Assembly: GCA_036834985.1 (NCBI GenBank)
Contig: DAITMV010000010.1
Coordinates: 1 to 34,349, forward strand
DNA from: DAITMV01 sp036834985
GTDB lineage: Bacteria; Pseudomonadota; Gammaproteobacteria; Burkholderiales; Burkholderiaceae_B
Reading direction: 5' to 3'
Length of the DNA: 34,349 nt
Position numbers and translations under genes: made by a program. Positions 22,996 through 31,349 of this stretch are shown here, piece after piece. The notes under the pieces are model-generated. The model had not been told where the DNA came from. It made no database searches and saw only the letters and a list, made by a program, of their open reading frames with translations. Position 1 is the stretch's first letter. Every line of letters begins with the position of its first letter.

Positions 22996-24450
22996 ATGAC
23001 TGAGGCAAGAGAATTGGACATTCTGATCATCGGGGCGGGGTTGTCCGGTATTGGAACCGCCTGCCAACTACAGGCGGCGTTCCCTGACAAGCAATTGGCG
23101 ATTATCGAACGCCGCCAGACGATCGGCGGAACATGGGATTTGTTCCGCTACCCGGGCATCCGATCTGATTCGGACATGTTTACGTTTGGATTTAATTTTC
23201 GACCGTGGAATGACCTAAAAACACTGGCCGACGGTGCATCCATCAAACAATACATCGAACAAACCGCCCAAGAGTACGGCGTCAAAGACAAGATTTTATT
23301 CGGCCTTAAAACCACACACGCCAATTGGGATAGCCAGTTACAACAATGGGTTGTCAGGGCGCAACATGAGGCCACCGGTCAAATCAAAACCTATCGGTCT
23401 CGCTTCCTTGCCATGTGCACTGGATACTACAACCACGATGCAGGCTTTTTACCGCCATTTGACGGTGAAGCCACCTACAAAGGTTTAAAAATTCATCCGC
23501 AACACTGGCCCGAACAGCTTGATTACGCTGGCAAACGCGTGGTGGTGATCGGCAGTGGCGCAACAGCCGTTACGCTGGTCCCGGCGATGGCTCAGACAGC
23601 CGCTCATGTCACTATGCTGCAGCGATCTCCTTCCTATATTTTTTCGCTGCCAGGCTACGACAAAATTACCGAAGTTCTGATGACGATATTACCCAAACGC
23701 TGGGCCTTCGCACTGGCACGCAAGCGCAATATCCTGATTCAGCGAGGTCTGTACCAGGCATGTCGCCGGTGGCCGCAGCTTATGCGTCGCTTTTTGCTCA
23801 AACACGTACAAAACCGCGTTGGGGATCGGGTTGACATGAAACACTTTACCCCCAAATACATGCCATGGGATGAGCGCCTGTGCGCGGTGCCCGATGCAGA
23901 TTTATTCAAGGCTCTACGCTCCGGGAAAGCCTCTATCCAAACAGATCATGTGGATAGCTTTGTGCCAGAGGGCATCCGCTTAAAGTCGGGTACGGTATTA
24001 AAGGCTGACATTGTCATCACAGCCACCGGACTGAATATCCAGATGCTGGGTGGCATGCTGCTATCTTATGACCACCAGCCCCGGGCCCTGAACGAATCCA
24101 TGATCTACAAGGGTGTCATGGTCGAGAATCTGCCCAATCTGGCATGGGTGTTCGGCTACACCAATGCACCGTGGACACTCAAATCGGACCTAGCTGCTGC
24201 CTACATGATCCGGTTGATCAGACATATGGATCAACACAACATCGACGTTGCCGTACCACGCGACTTGACTCAATCCAAATTACCCTCCGGCATGCTGGAC
24301 TCCCTTCAGTCAGGCTATGTTCAGCGTGCCAACCACGCCCTGCCTCGACAAGGTAATAAATATCCATGGCAGGTGGAGATGAATTACGGAAAAGATAAAA
24401 AAATGCTGCTGGAACAGCCCATCGTCGACGGCATTCTGTGTTTTGAATGA
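22996..24450 (+). CDS. Baeyer-Villiger-type flavin monooxygenase, EthA/AlmA-like (copy 1)
   Basis: A 484-residue FAD- and NADPH-dependent monooxygenase that inserts oxygen into ketones to give esters, or oxidises long-chain substrates. It has the FAD motif GAGLSGIG at residues 13-20, GGTWDLFRYPGIRSDSD, the Baeyer-Villiger fingerprint YKGLKIHPQHW, and the NADPH motif VVIGSGATAVTLVPA. It is very similar in pattern to mycobacterial EthA and to the Acinetobacter AlmA family. The ATG at 22996 has AAGGAGG 6 nt upstream. Its stop overlaps the hydrolase start (ATGA). A second copy lies at 31350-32873. Confidence 0.93.
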   Translation: MTEARELDILIIGAGLSGIGTACQLQAAFPDKQLAIIERRQTIGGTWDLFRYPGIRSDSDMFTFGFNFRPWNDLKTLADGASIKQYIEQTAQEYGVKDKILFGLKTTHANWDSQLQQWVVRAQHEATGQIKTYRSRFLAMCTGYYNHDAGFLPPFDGEATYKGLKIHPQHWPEQLDYAGKRVVVIGSGATAVTLVPAMAQTAAHVTMLQRSPSYIFSLPGYDKITEVLMTILPKRWAFALARKRNILIQRGLYQACRRWPQLMRRFLLKHVQNRVGDRVDMKHFTPKYMPWDERLCAVPDADLFKALRSGKASIQTDHVDSFVPEGIRLKSGTVLKADIVITATGLNIQMLGGMLLSYDHQPRALNESMIYKGVMVENLPNLAWVFGYTNAPWTLKSDLAAAYMIRLIRHMDQHNIDVAVPRDLTQSKLPSGMLDSLQSGYVQRANHALPRQGNKYPWQVEMNYGKDKKMLLEQPIVDGILCFE

Positions 24451-25370
24451 CTACCGCCATGATCAATCGCTCATTTATCAAGGAAGACGTTCAGTTCGAT
24501 AGCCAAGGGACCCTCTGCCATGCCTGGCTGTTTACCCCGCTGTGTGCGCATGACAAGCCTCGCCCCGGCATCGTTATGGCGCACGGTTTGGGAGGTACTC
24601 GCGATTGCGGGTTGGAGTCATTTGCGGAGCATTTTGCCAATAACGGCTTTGTGGTTTTGTTATTCGACTATCGACACTTTGGATCCAGCGAAGGCTACCC
24701 TCGCCAATTGCTTCACATTGGCAAACAAATTGAAGACTACCGGGCAGCGTTCAGCTTCCTGGCCCATCAATATGCAGTCAATCCCAAAAAAATTGGCTTG
24801 TGGGGGTCTTCGTTTTCCAGTGGCCATGTCTTGACGATTGCGTCCAAAGATCATCGTGTTGCGGCCGTATGTGCACAAAATCCAATGGTCGACGGCCTGG
24901 CTGCGGCGCTTGCACTGGCCTCTTACGCAGGGGTATTGAAACTGGCTCAACTGGCAATGTACGGAGTCGCAGACCTGATCAAATCATGGCTGGGCCTGAG
25001 CCCAGTCACCATACCCATTGTAGCTAAGGAGGGAACCCTGGCCGGCTTGAGTAGTCAGGGGGCCCTGGAGGGTTATTTGTCGATCGCCGGGCCCAGTTGG
25101 GTCAATCGTATGAGTACCCGAATGGCGGTCACGTTGATGACTTACCGACCCATCGCCTCTGCAAAAAAACTGCGCTGTAAAACGCTGTTGCAGGTGGGTC
25201 GACTGGATATTGTAACCCCTGCGCAGGACGCCGAACGCTATGCACAACAAGCCAGAGCCTATGTAGATCTCAAACACTACAACATGGGCCACTTTGACTT
25301 TTACACCGGAGACAACCAGCAACAGATCCTCAAGGATCAAACCTTGTTTTTTAAGCAAGCCTTGGGTTAA
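24447..25370 (+). CDS. Alpha/beta hydrolase coupled to monooxygenase copy 1
   Basis: A 307-residue hydrolase of the dienelactone hydrolase/acetyl-xylan-esterase-like group. It has the oxyanion region MAHGLGGTRD (residues 44-53), the nucleophile elbow WGSSFSSGH with Ser122, a likely acid Asp in VGRLDIVTPAQ, and a catalytic His in YNMGHFDFYTG. Its ATG overlaps the TGA of the monooxygenase gene, so the two are translationally coupled. The natural role would be hydrolysis of the ester formed by the monooxygenase. No signal peptide is seen, so it should be cytoplasmic. Confidence 0.88.
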   Translation: MTTAMINRSFIKEDVQFDSQGTLCHAWLFTPLCAHDKPRPGIVMAHGLGGTRDCGLESFAEHFANNGFVVLLFDYRHFGSSEGYPRQLLHIGKQIEDYRAAFSFLAHQYAVNPKKIGLWGSSFSSGHVLTIASKDHRVAAVCAQNPMVDGLAAALALASYAGVLKLAQLAMYGVADLIKSWLGLSPVTIPIVAKEGTLAGLSSQGALEGYLSIAGPSWVNRMSTRMAVTLMTYRPIASAKKLRCKTLLQVGRLDIVTPAQDAERYAQQARAYVDLKHYNMGHFDFYTGDNQQQILKDQTLFFKQALG

Positions 25371-25394
25371 TTATAAATTTGGGAGGAGACACAC

Positions 25395-26453
25395 ATGAAA
25401 CGCATTCAAACAACCTATCAACAGCTACTTATCACCCTAGTGGCTGTAGTAGCCTGCCAGAGCACCGTACACGCAGAAACAAGCCAACGCCTGTGTGTAT
25501 ATGATTTGCTGGGCTCATCGGGTGATATTTACCAAATGGCCAAAGACTTTGTGCTGGAGGCGAGAAAATTCGGTGCCAATCTAGAACTACGCAGCTACAC
25601 CGATGAGCGCATTGCGACCCAGGATTTTATCTCCGGCCAGTGCGATGCCGTTTTTGCGACCGGGTTTCGCACCCGTCAGTTCAACGCCGTGACCACTACG
25701 CTGGACGCACTGGGGGCCGCTTCGATCGTCAAAGACAATAAAGTTGATATGGGTCTGACCTATCAGGTGGTGCACCGGGCTATTCAATTGTTTGCATCGC
25801 CTGCCGCGGCCAAGTACAACCTGCAAGGTAATTTTGAGAACGCCGGGATCATCCCATTTGGCACAGCGTATCCGGTCTTAAATGACAGAAATATCCGATC
25901 CGTCGAAGCACTGGCAGGTAAAAAGATCGCGGCCTTTGACTACGACAAGGCCCAGGCCGTCATGATTCAGAAAATAGGTGCGCAACCGGTATCTGCAGAC
26001 ATCACCAACTTTGCCACCAAATTCAATAACGGCACCGTGGACATGATTGCCGCCCCTGCAACTGCCTATAAGCCACTCGAGCTATACAAGGGAATTGGCA
26101 GCAAGGGCGCAATCAATAAATTTCCCATCATCACCCTGACCTATCAGATGATCATCAACAAAAGCAAATTCCCGGAAGGGTTTGGCGCCAAGTCCAGAGC
26201 ATTCTGGTTGGGTCAGTTTGATCGCGCGCAGGCTTTAATCACCCGGGCGGAAAAGGAAATTCCCAATGCCACCTGGAGTGAGCTGACTCCAGAGAACATG
26301 ATCAAATACACAGTCATGTTCCGAGACGCTCGAGTGACCATTGCAGAACAGGGCATCTACGATAAAGTCGGCCTTCGCATCATGAAAAAAGTACGATGCA
26401 GCCTCAATGCCGGAGACTCAGAGTGCAGTACCAATAGCGAGACGTGGAACTGA
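25395..26453 (+). CDS. Putative periplasmic solute-binding protein (DUF6091-like)
   Basis: A 352-residue exported protein with a cleavable signal ending near AETS; VVAC inside the signal could alternatively be a lipobox. The fold appears periplasmic-binding-like: RLCVYDLLGSSGDIYQMAKDF, then GQCDAVFATGFRTRQFN, and AALAGKKIAAFDYDKAQAVMIQ-type segments similar to TRAP-type binding proteins. I associate it with the putative solute-binding family DUF6091. GGGAGGAG 7 nt before the ATG is a strong ribosome binding site. It follows the hydrolase by 24 bp, so it is probably the third gene of the monooxygenase operon, perhaps delivering a hydrophobic substrate. No transporter membrane subunit is adjacent. 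Confidence 0.75.
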   Translation: MKRIQTTYQQLLITLVAVVACQSTVHAETSQRLCVYDLLGSSGDIYQMAKDFVLEARKFGANLELRSYTDERIATQDFISGQCDAVFATGFRTRQFNAVTTTLDALGAASIVKDNKVDMGLTYQVVHRAIQLFASPAAAKYNLQGNFENAGIIPFGTAYPVLNDRNIRSVEALAGKKIAAFDYDKAQAVMIQKIGAQPVSADITNFATKFNNGTVDMIAAPATAYKPLELYKGIGSKGAINKFPIITLTYQMIINKSKFPEGFGAKSRAFWLGQFDRAQALITRAEKEIPNATWSELTPENMIKYTVMFRDARVTIAEQGIYDKVGLRIMKKVRCSLNAGDSECSTNSETWN

Positions 26454-26462
26454 TGTAATCCA

Positions 26463-26493
26463 CAGGAGAGGTCTGTTATGACAGCCTCTCCTG
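26463..26493. terminator. Strong hairpin between convergent genes
   Basis: CAGGAGAGG (26463-26471) pairs perfectly with CCTCTCCTG (26485-26493). CTGT and ACAG continue the stem after one bulged T, leaving a TATG loop. There is no T-run on the plus side and only a partial one on the minus side, so termination may be inefficient. It sits in the 49-bp gap between the two 3' ends. Confidence 0.6.
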
Positions 26494-26502
26494 CGCATGC
26501 TC

Positions 26503-28149
26503 TTATTTCAAGGGATAAATCGATGGACTCATATGCACAATCTGAAAACCTGCGCACTGTGATGTAAACCAGATTTGCGCTTTGTCCTTAACGATGGTGG
26601 GGCGTGAGGATGTCCAATCAGCGCCCGCACACACGCCTACTGCGTTCATGGTTGAACCAGCCTTATAACCGGGAGACACCGCCGGGTTGTAGTACCCCAC
26701 CTCTTTGACCGCACGCGGATCGCGGATGTCAAACAAGCGCAAGCCGGAGTTAAAGTAACCACAAGCCAGCAAGGTGGCCTCTTCCGGATCATCGACTGAG
26801 CAATAATGACTGTCATAACTGAACACGGCGGAGGTAGTCACATCGGCGGTTGCCTGGGCACAGTTTCTTAATTGACCAATTTCCAGTATCAATTTGGACA
26901 ACAACTTCGGGTTGGTTTCATCAGCGATATCAAAGATCCTTGGTATGCCGAAGGCAGTCCTTCCGCTTGAGCAGGTGCTGTAACGGTTTGCCGCCGACTG
27001 GGAACCGTCACCCCCCATTTCATCAACAGCCACCAGATAGGGATGGCCTTTGATCTTAAAAGGCACCGAGTGCTGGGCCCATGCCCCATCATTCCACAAG
27101 GTTTTGGAAATCAATGTCACCTTGGGATCTTTTTCACGTTTAACAATCGCGGTTAAATCGTAAATGCCAAACCCGTTGGATGGCGTTGTACTCCCCTGCC
27201 CTTGCAAGGCCACATAAGCACGCGTGCTGTCAGCGCTAAATGACAGGCCGTGCACACTCAAGTCAGACGTAGGTGCCGACCATTTGGTAATGTACTTCGG
27301 ATTTTTGGGGTCTGCCACATCAATCGCGTAGTAAATCTTATTGGCCAGATCGCCGCCGTAGTACGTCATGCCGTCGGGCGCCCAGTTGCCTTCATGACCC
27401 TTGATGGTGGTGTCGTCCATGGTCACCGACGCCAGCAGTACAGGATTGGTGCAATCCTTGGAAATATCGTACACATCAAACTGGGGCCCACCCATGGTAT
27501 TGCTGGTGCCATTGACGGCCGCAAGCAAGCCACGGCCCTCATGCACTTTCAACGATTCCCACGGATCAAGCATTGCCGGGCTTTGCAAGTATTTGACGGC
27601 TTTGGGGTGCGTTGGGTCTTTAGCATCGACCACGACCACACCAGGCGTTTTTAATGAAGGGCGTGCCAAGCTGCCAGGTGTTGCAATTGTGATTGAGTAA
27701 GCCTGCCCGTAGTAAGCGCAGTTTTTATAGGACGCATGTTGCCAACTGGCCCCATCCCCTGGGAACTGCCCCACCAGTTTCAAATTGCAGTTGGACCCCT
27801 TGAACCCAGCCACTCGCTCAACCAGAGAGACCTGCCCCTGAAATCCCTTTTCCGGATTGTCCGTTGGGCCGCAATCTGACTTGGTCACCTCGGTGTGAAC
27901 ACGGTCATCAAATGTATTTTGAGGGGAGGCCGAACCACTGCCGCTGGACGATCCGTTGGTGCCAGAGGCGCTGCCCGTCGCACTGCCGCCCGTGCTACTC
28001 GAATTGCTGCCTGCCTCGGTGGTTGAACTGGTCGACGAAGACGATGCCGCCGCGGTGTTGGAGCTTGGGTCTTGCCCGTTCCCGAAACAAGCACACAACA
28101 TGCTCGAGAAAAAACAAGCTATCCATAGGGGTTTTATGCTCGACATCAT
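26503..28149 (-). CDS. LVIVD-type beta-propeller lipoprotein
   Basis: A 548-residue predicted surface lipoprotein with a signal ending in lipobox-like LCAC, then a linker of about 60 residues almost entirely Ser, Gly, Thr and Ala. The remainder has repeating VVVDAKDPTHPKAVKYL, YDISKDCTNPVLLASV, IDVADPKNPKYITKW, FDIADETNPKLLSKL and FDIRDPRAVKEVGYY units. These are LVIVD repeats that build a beta-propeller. Such proteins occur at cell surfaces near hydrophobic-substrate degradation genes, but the ligand is unknown. The ATG at 28149 has AGGAG 5 nt upstream. It is convergent with the binding-protein gene. Confidence 0.88.
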   Translation of the reverse strand: MMSSIKPLWIACFFSSMLCACFGNGQDPSSNTAAASSSSTSSTTEAGSNSSSTGGSATGSASGTNGSSSGSGSASPQNTFDDRVHTEVTKSDCGPTDNPEKGFQGQVSLVERVAGFKGSNCNLKLVGQFPGDGASWQHASYKNCAYYGQAYSITIATPGSLARPSLKTPGVVVVDAKDPTHPKAVKYLQSPAMLDPWESLKVHEGRGLLAAVNGTSNTMGGPQFDVYDISKDCTNPVLLASVTMDDTTIKGHEGNWAPDGMTYYGGDLANKIYYAIDVADPKNPKYITKWSAPTSDLSVHGLSFSADSTRAYVALQGQGSTTPSNGFGIYDLTAIVKREKDPKVTLISKTLWNDGAWAQHSVPFKIKGHPYLVAVDEMGGDGSQSAANRYSTCSSGRTAFGIPRIFDIADETNPKLLSKLILEIGQLRNCAQATADVTTSAVFSYDSHYCSVDDPEEATLLACGYFNSGLRLFDIRDPRAVKEVGYYNPAVSPGYKAGSTMNAVGVCAGADWTSSRPTIVKDKAQIWFTSQCAGFQIVHMSPSIYPLK

Positions 28150-28369
28150 CCTTGCTCCTGTATGTATTTATTATTCTTAATAATTGATACCCAAATCCGG
28201 ATTCATTCAGATTCAGGTGGCCGACCACAATGCTGGATATAAGGCCTATGACATATCCGCAGCGGTATGCAGCGCTTCGCACAGCAGACAAAGCGAGTCC
28301 CTGGGCTTTGGCAGGCAAAGATAACGCCTGGGTGCTTACCCTAGCCTTACAAAATAGGCTTTTGTTACC

Positions 28370-28396
28370 CGAGACACATTGACTACCATGTCTCAC
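28370..28396. promoter_or_regulatory. 27-bp operator (copy 1) upstream of hydrolase-MFS pair
   Basis: The arms GAGACA and TGTCTC, separated by 12 bp, form an inverted repeat. The whole 27 bp agrees at 23 positions with the element at 31286-31312; the four differences are consecutive bases in the centre. It overlaps the -35 and spacer of the promoter at 28379-28407, which suits repression by the nearby TetR protein. Confidence 0.7.
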
Positions 28397-28407
28397 GCAG
28401 GTATTGT
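28379..28407 (+). promoter_or_regulatory. Promoter of the hydrolase-MFS pair
   Basis: TTGACT (28379-28384), a 17-bp spacer and TATTGT (28402-28407) fit a sigma-70 promoter. The -35 lies inside the operator. A start near 28414 would place the leader before the ATG at 28440 and rules out the TTG at 28404, which lies inside the -10. Confidence 0.55.
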
Positions 28408-28439
28408 CCGGTTACTATGAATTTGTAGAGTCAGTGGTC

Positions 28440-29375
28440 ATGAACCTTGCCGATCAAAAACAGCTTATTCACGCCAGCAGCGATCAGTTCTGCGATCTAC
28501 CCTCAGGCGTTCGCCTGTGTTATCGCAGCTATGGCGAACATGGCGCCCCGGTCATTGTTCTGATCGTCGGGTTGGGTTTGCAGCTGACCTACTGGCCTGC
28601 AGACATGCTGGCCAAACTGGTCGGCGCTGGTTTCAGGGTGATCACACTGGATAACCGGGACATCGGCCGTTCCTCCCGTTACAAAGCCCGCCCCCCAAGC
28701 CTGATGGATATCATCTTCAATCGCGCTCGCGAAGATGCGTATTGCCTCAAGGACATGGCCTCGGACGTCGTTGGTTTGCTGGATCATCTGAACATTCAGC
28801 AGGCGCACGTCGCAGGCATGTCGATGGGTGGCATGATTGCACAAACGGTCAGCGCCCTGTTTCCGCATCGGGTACACACCTTGACGTCGATATTTTCAAA
28901 CACCGGGGCACGAAAAAAAGGACAACCCTCCCTGGCTGGCAAACTCAAGCTGATCAAGCCTCGTCCCAAGACCCGCGAAGAAGCCATTACACGGTACGTG
29001 CAAACCGCCCAGTTTATTGCGGGCTCACGCTACAAAGCCCCTGATGAACAAATCATGGCCTACGCCGAGCAGGCCTGGGATCGCGGTGACGGTGCCAAAG
29101 CCGCTGCGGGTGTCGCTCGACAACTGGGCGCCATCATCAAAAGCGGCAATCGCGAACGTCTGCTGCGTGGCATCGCAGCGCCAGCCCTGGTGATCCATGG
29201 AGACCGGGATCCCCTGGTACATCCCTCGGGCGGTCAGGCAACGGCGTCGGCGATCCCCAACTCGACCTTCTTGATCATCCCCGGCATGGGTCACTACATC
29301 GACGATGCAGTAGGTATTGTGATCGCCAACCTGATGCGAGCACATATCTCACAGCACATCGAGCAGTCTGCATGA
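28440..29375 (+). CDS. Alpha/beta hydrolase linked to MFS transporter
   Basis: A hydrolase of about 311 residues from the haloperoxidase/esterase-like group. It has the oxyanion region VGLGLQLTYW, NRDIGRSSR, the nucleophile elbow GMSMGG with Ser128, a catalytic Asp in HGDRDPLV, and the catalytic His in PGMGHYIDDA. The ATG at 28440 is preferred over the upstream TTG because the mapped promoter -10 covers that codon. The stop overlaps the MFS start (ATGA). It is probably under the same TetR-type control as the second monooxygenase and would open the esters that enzyme produces. The exact substrate cannot be read from the sequence. Confidence 0.88.
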   Translation: MNLADQKQLIHASSDQFCDLPSGVRLCYRSYGEHGAPVIVLIVGLGLQLTYWPADMLAKLVGAGFRVITLDNRDIGRSSRYKARPPSLMDIIFNRAREDAYCLKDMASDVVGLLDHLNIQQAHVAGMSMGGMIAQTVSALFPHRVHTLTSIFSNTGARKKGQPSLAGKLKLIKPRPKTREEAITRYVQTAQFIAGSRYKAPDEQIMAYAEQAWDRGDGAKAAAGVARQLGAIIKSGNRERLLRGIAAPALVIHGDRDPLVHPSGGQATASAIPNSTFLIIPGMGHYIDDAVGIVIANLMRAHISQHIEQSA

Positions 29376-30574
29376 TCACCTGGTCTTCATTACGGCAACC
29401 CAAAGGGCGAGACACGCTCCTGCTGGGTATGGGTCAAATGATCGCCTGGGCGTCCGGCTTTTATCAGGTGGCAGTACTTGCCCCGCACATGGCGGCCTCC
29501 CTGCACATACCCGTTGCGCACATTTACGGAATGTTCTCCGCCGGTTTGATTCTCTCCGCACTGATCGGCCCAAGCGTTGGCAAACGCATTGCTCGGTATG
29601 GCGGGCGCCGCTTTCTGATGCTCTCGTCGGCGTTGTTTGCCACAGCCCACCTGCTGTTGGCCGGTTCACACGGTTTTTATCAGCTGCTGGCCGGATGGTT
29701 GGTGCTCGGATGCGCGATGCCCATGGGTTTGTATGAAGCAGCGTTTGCAACGCTGGTGCAGCGCCACGGAAAGGACGTCAGGCAATCCATGGTGATCATT
29801 ACCTTGATCACGGGCCTGGGCGGGATGGTGGCCTGGCCGTTATCGAATCTGATCATTCAAACCTTTGACTGGCGTATCGCTGATATGTTTTGGGCGGGGA
29901 TGAGCAGCGTCAGTGGCCTGTTTATCTACCGCAGGCTACCCAAACAACAACGTGCCACTGCACCTGCCGCGTCGCAGCAAGCCATTCAGGCCGTCAGTCA
30001 ACACCGGTTTGAGTTCTGGATGCTGGCTTTGAGCTACGGCTCGATTGGATTTATGTTCAGTGCCATGGCCACCGGGTTGCCTCATTTGCTGAACATGGCG
30101 GGCTTACCCTTGGCCAAGGCCATTTTGATCGGCTCACTGTTTGGCTTTGCACAGTTCGCAGGGCGCCTGCTCGATCTGGTGTGGTTGCGTAAATCGGACC
30201 CCTTGTTGTCGGCCGGGATGGCGCATCTGGGCTTGATTATTGGCTGTATCGGTTTTATGGTCTTAGGGGCCCCTGTATCCGTTGTATTTGTGATCATGCA
30301 CGGCCTGGGTATCGGGCTGCTGACCGTGGCAAAAGGGGTACTGCCGCTGGCGATTTTTGGAGAACATCAATTTGCCAGACGCGCCTCGCAGCTCGAATCA
30401 TGTGGCAGGCTGGTATCAGCCATCACACCCTATTTGTTCGGTGCCGGATTGGAGCGGATGGGTGTTTCGATGATGTGGTCTTATTTGTTCGCCGGGGTCA
30501 TCGGCTTTGGCGGCATCAGCGGGCTTATCGTGGTGTACCGGTTGAACGTCGGTTCTCGCGCAGCAACAGCTTGA
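29372..30574 (+). CDS. Major facilitator superfamily transporter
   Basis: A 400-residue membrane protein with about 12 hydrophobic segments. It has the family loop GPSVGKRIARYGGRRFLM between helices 2 and 3 (Gly-x-x-x-x-Arg-x-Gly-x-Arg-Arg pattern), and a second-half repeat near FAQFAGRLLDLVWLRKSD. The start codon overlaps the hydrolase stop by 4 bp, so the pair is translationally coupled. It may import the substrate or export a product of the ketone or ester pathway. The last 50 bp overlap the 3' end of the TetR gene on the opposite strand. Confidence 0.9.
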   Translation: MITWSSLRQPKGRDTLLLGMGQMIAWASGFYQVAVLAPHMAASLHIPVAHIYGMFSAGLILSALIGPSVGKRIARYGGRRFLMLSSALFATAHLLLAGSHGFYQLLAGWLVLGCAMPMGLYEAAFATLVQRHGKDVRQSMVIITLITGLGGMVAWPLSNLIIQTFDWRIADMFWAGMSSVSGLFIYRRLPKQQRATAPAASQQAIQAVSQHRFEFWMLALSYGSIGFMFSAMATGLPHLLNMAGLPLAKAILIGSLFGFAQFAGRLLDLVWLRKSDPLLSAGMAHLGLIIGCIGFMVLGAPVSVVFVIMHGLGIGLLTVAKGVLPLAIFGEHQFARRASQLESCGRLVSAITPYLFGAGLERMGVSMMWSYLFAGVIGFGGISGLIVVYRLNVGSRAATA

Positions 30575-31229
30575 CCGCAGTTTTGGCGCCTTCTGCCTCA
30601 GGCTCAAACCCCCGGACCACAAACTGCGAATATAAAAAGTGTTCGACCAAAGCTACGGCGGCCTCCACCAATATATCCAGATCAGCCGGCGGCGAGTAAT
30701 TTTTCGCTTTCACTTCGGCCAGTGCCAACTCTTTGAGCCGGCCGACGATTCGCCCATGCAATCCATTGGTGCTGGTCATCAAGGCCAACCCTTCCAAGCC
30801 TTCATGTTCCAGAAAGGTTTTGTAGGCGTCTGAATCAACAACCGCGTCGATCACACCGCATACAAAGTGGTTAATACGCTTGACGCCCCGCTTGGGTGCG
30901 GTCTTGAGCAAAGACTCAAACAGCAGCTCATTTAACGACCACATCAGATCAACGACCAATCGGTCTTTATCACCAATCCATCGATACAGAGTGGCGCGTC
31001 CAATCCCCAAGCGCTTGGCCAGTATCGACATGTCCAGCTTTTCACCGTTTTGGAACATCAAGATGGCCTCATGCATCATGGATTGAGGCGTTGCTGATTC
31101 GGCACGGGTAGCCCTTCCCTCAGTGGCCGGGATCGGTGCAATCGATCTGCTTATCTCGTTCTGAGGACTGAAATCGGATTTCAAGATGAACTTTCTGTTA
31201 AGAATTGATGACTTGCTATGGGACACCAT
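30525..31229 (-). CDS. TetR-family regulator (QsdR-like)
   Basis: A 234-residue repressor-type protein. The helix-turn-helix LDMSILAKRLGIGRATLYRWIGDKDRLVVDLMW lies at about residues 65-97, after an N-terminal extension of about 45 residues rich in Ser, Pro and Arg that is unusual for TetR proteins. The C-terminal ligand domain matches the QsdR type. A later start cannot be excluded, since no good ribosome binding site precedes the ATG at 31229. It is divergent from monooxygenase copy 2 and convergent with the MFS gene (50-bp overlap). The shared 27-bp operator in front of both flanking units makes it the likely regulator of both, and perhaps of itself. Confidence 0.9.
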   Translation of the reverse strand: MVSHSKSSILNRKFILKSDFSPQNEISRSIAPIPATEGRATRAESATPQSMMHEAILMFQNGEKLDMSILAKRLGIGRATLYRWIGDKDRLVVDLMWSLNELLFESLLKTAPKRGVKRINHFVCGVIDAVVDSDAYKTFLEHEGLEGLALMTSTNGLHGRIVGRLKELALAEVKAKNYSPPADLDILVEAAVALVEHFLYSQFVVRGFEPEAEGAKTAVKLLLRENRRSTGTPR

Positions 31230-31285
31230 CTGAATAATGTATCACACTCACCCAGTATTGGAAGATATTCTCCAGCATACTTTTA

Positions 31286-31312
31286 CGAGACACATTGACA
31301 TATATGTCTCAC
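31286..31312. promoter_or_regulatory. 27-bp operator (copy 2) between tetR and monooxygenase copy 2
   Basis: The same GAGACA-N12-TGTCTC inverted repeat as at 28370-28396. It additionally contains the perfect 12-bp palindrome GACATATATGTC at 31297-31308. It lies 57 bp from the TetR start and 38 bp from the monooxygenase start, so it could control both directions. Confidence 0.72.
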
Positions 31313-31324
31313 TCACATTAGCAT
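31295..31324 (+). promoter_or_regulatory. Promoter of monooxygenase copy 2
   Basis: A perfect -35 TTGACA (31295-31300), an 18-bp spacer and TAGCAT (31319-31324; 4 of 6) precede the gene. The -35 lies inside the operator, as in copy 1. Confidence 0.5.
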
Positions 31325-31349
31325 GTAAAACAATACCTATAGGGAGACA

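Noticed and set aside
27916..28065. Tandem DNA repeat in the LVIVD lipoprotein linker
   Set aside because: The sequence encodes biased Ser/Gly/Thr residues but shows no regular repeat unit at DNA level.
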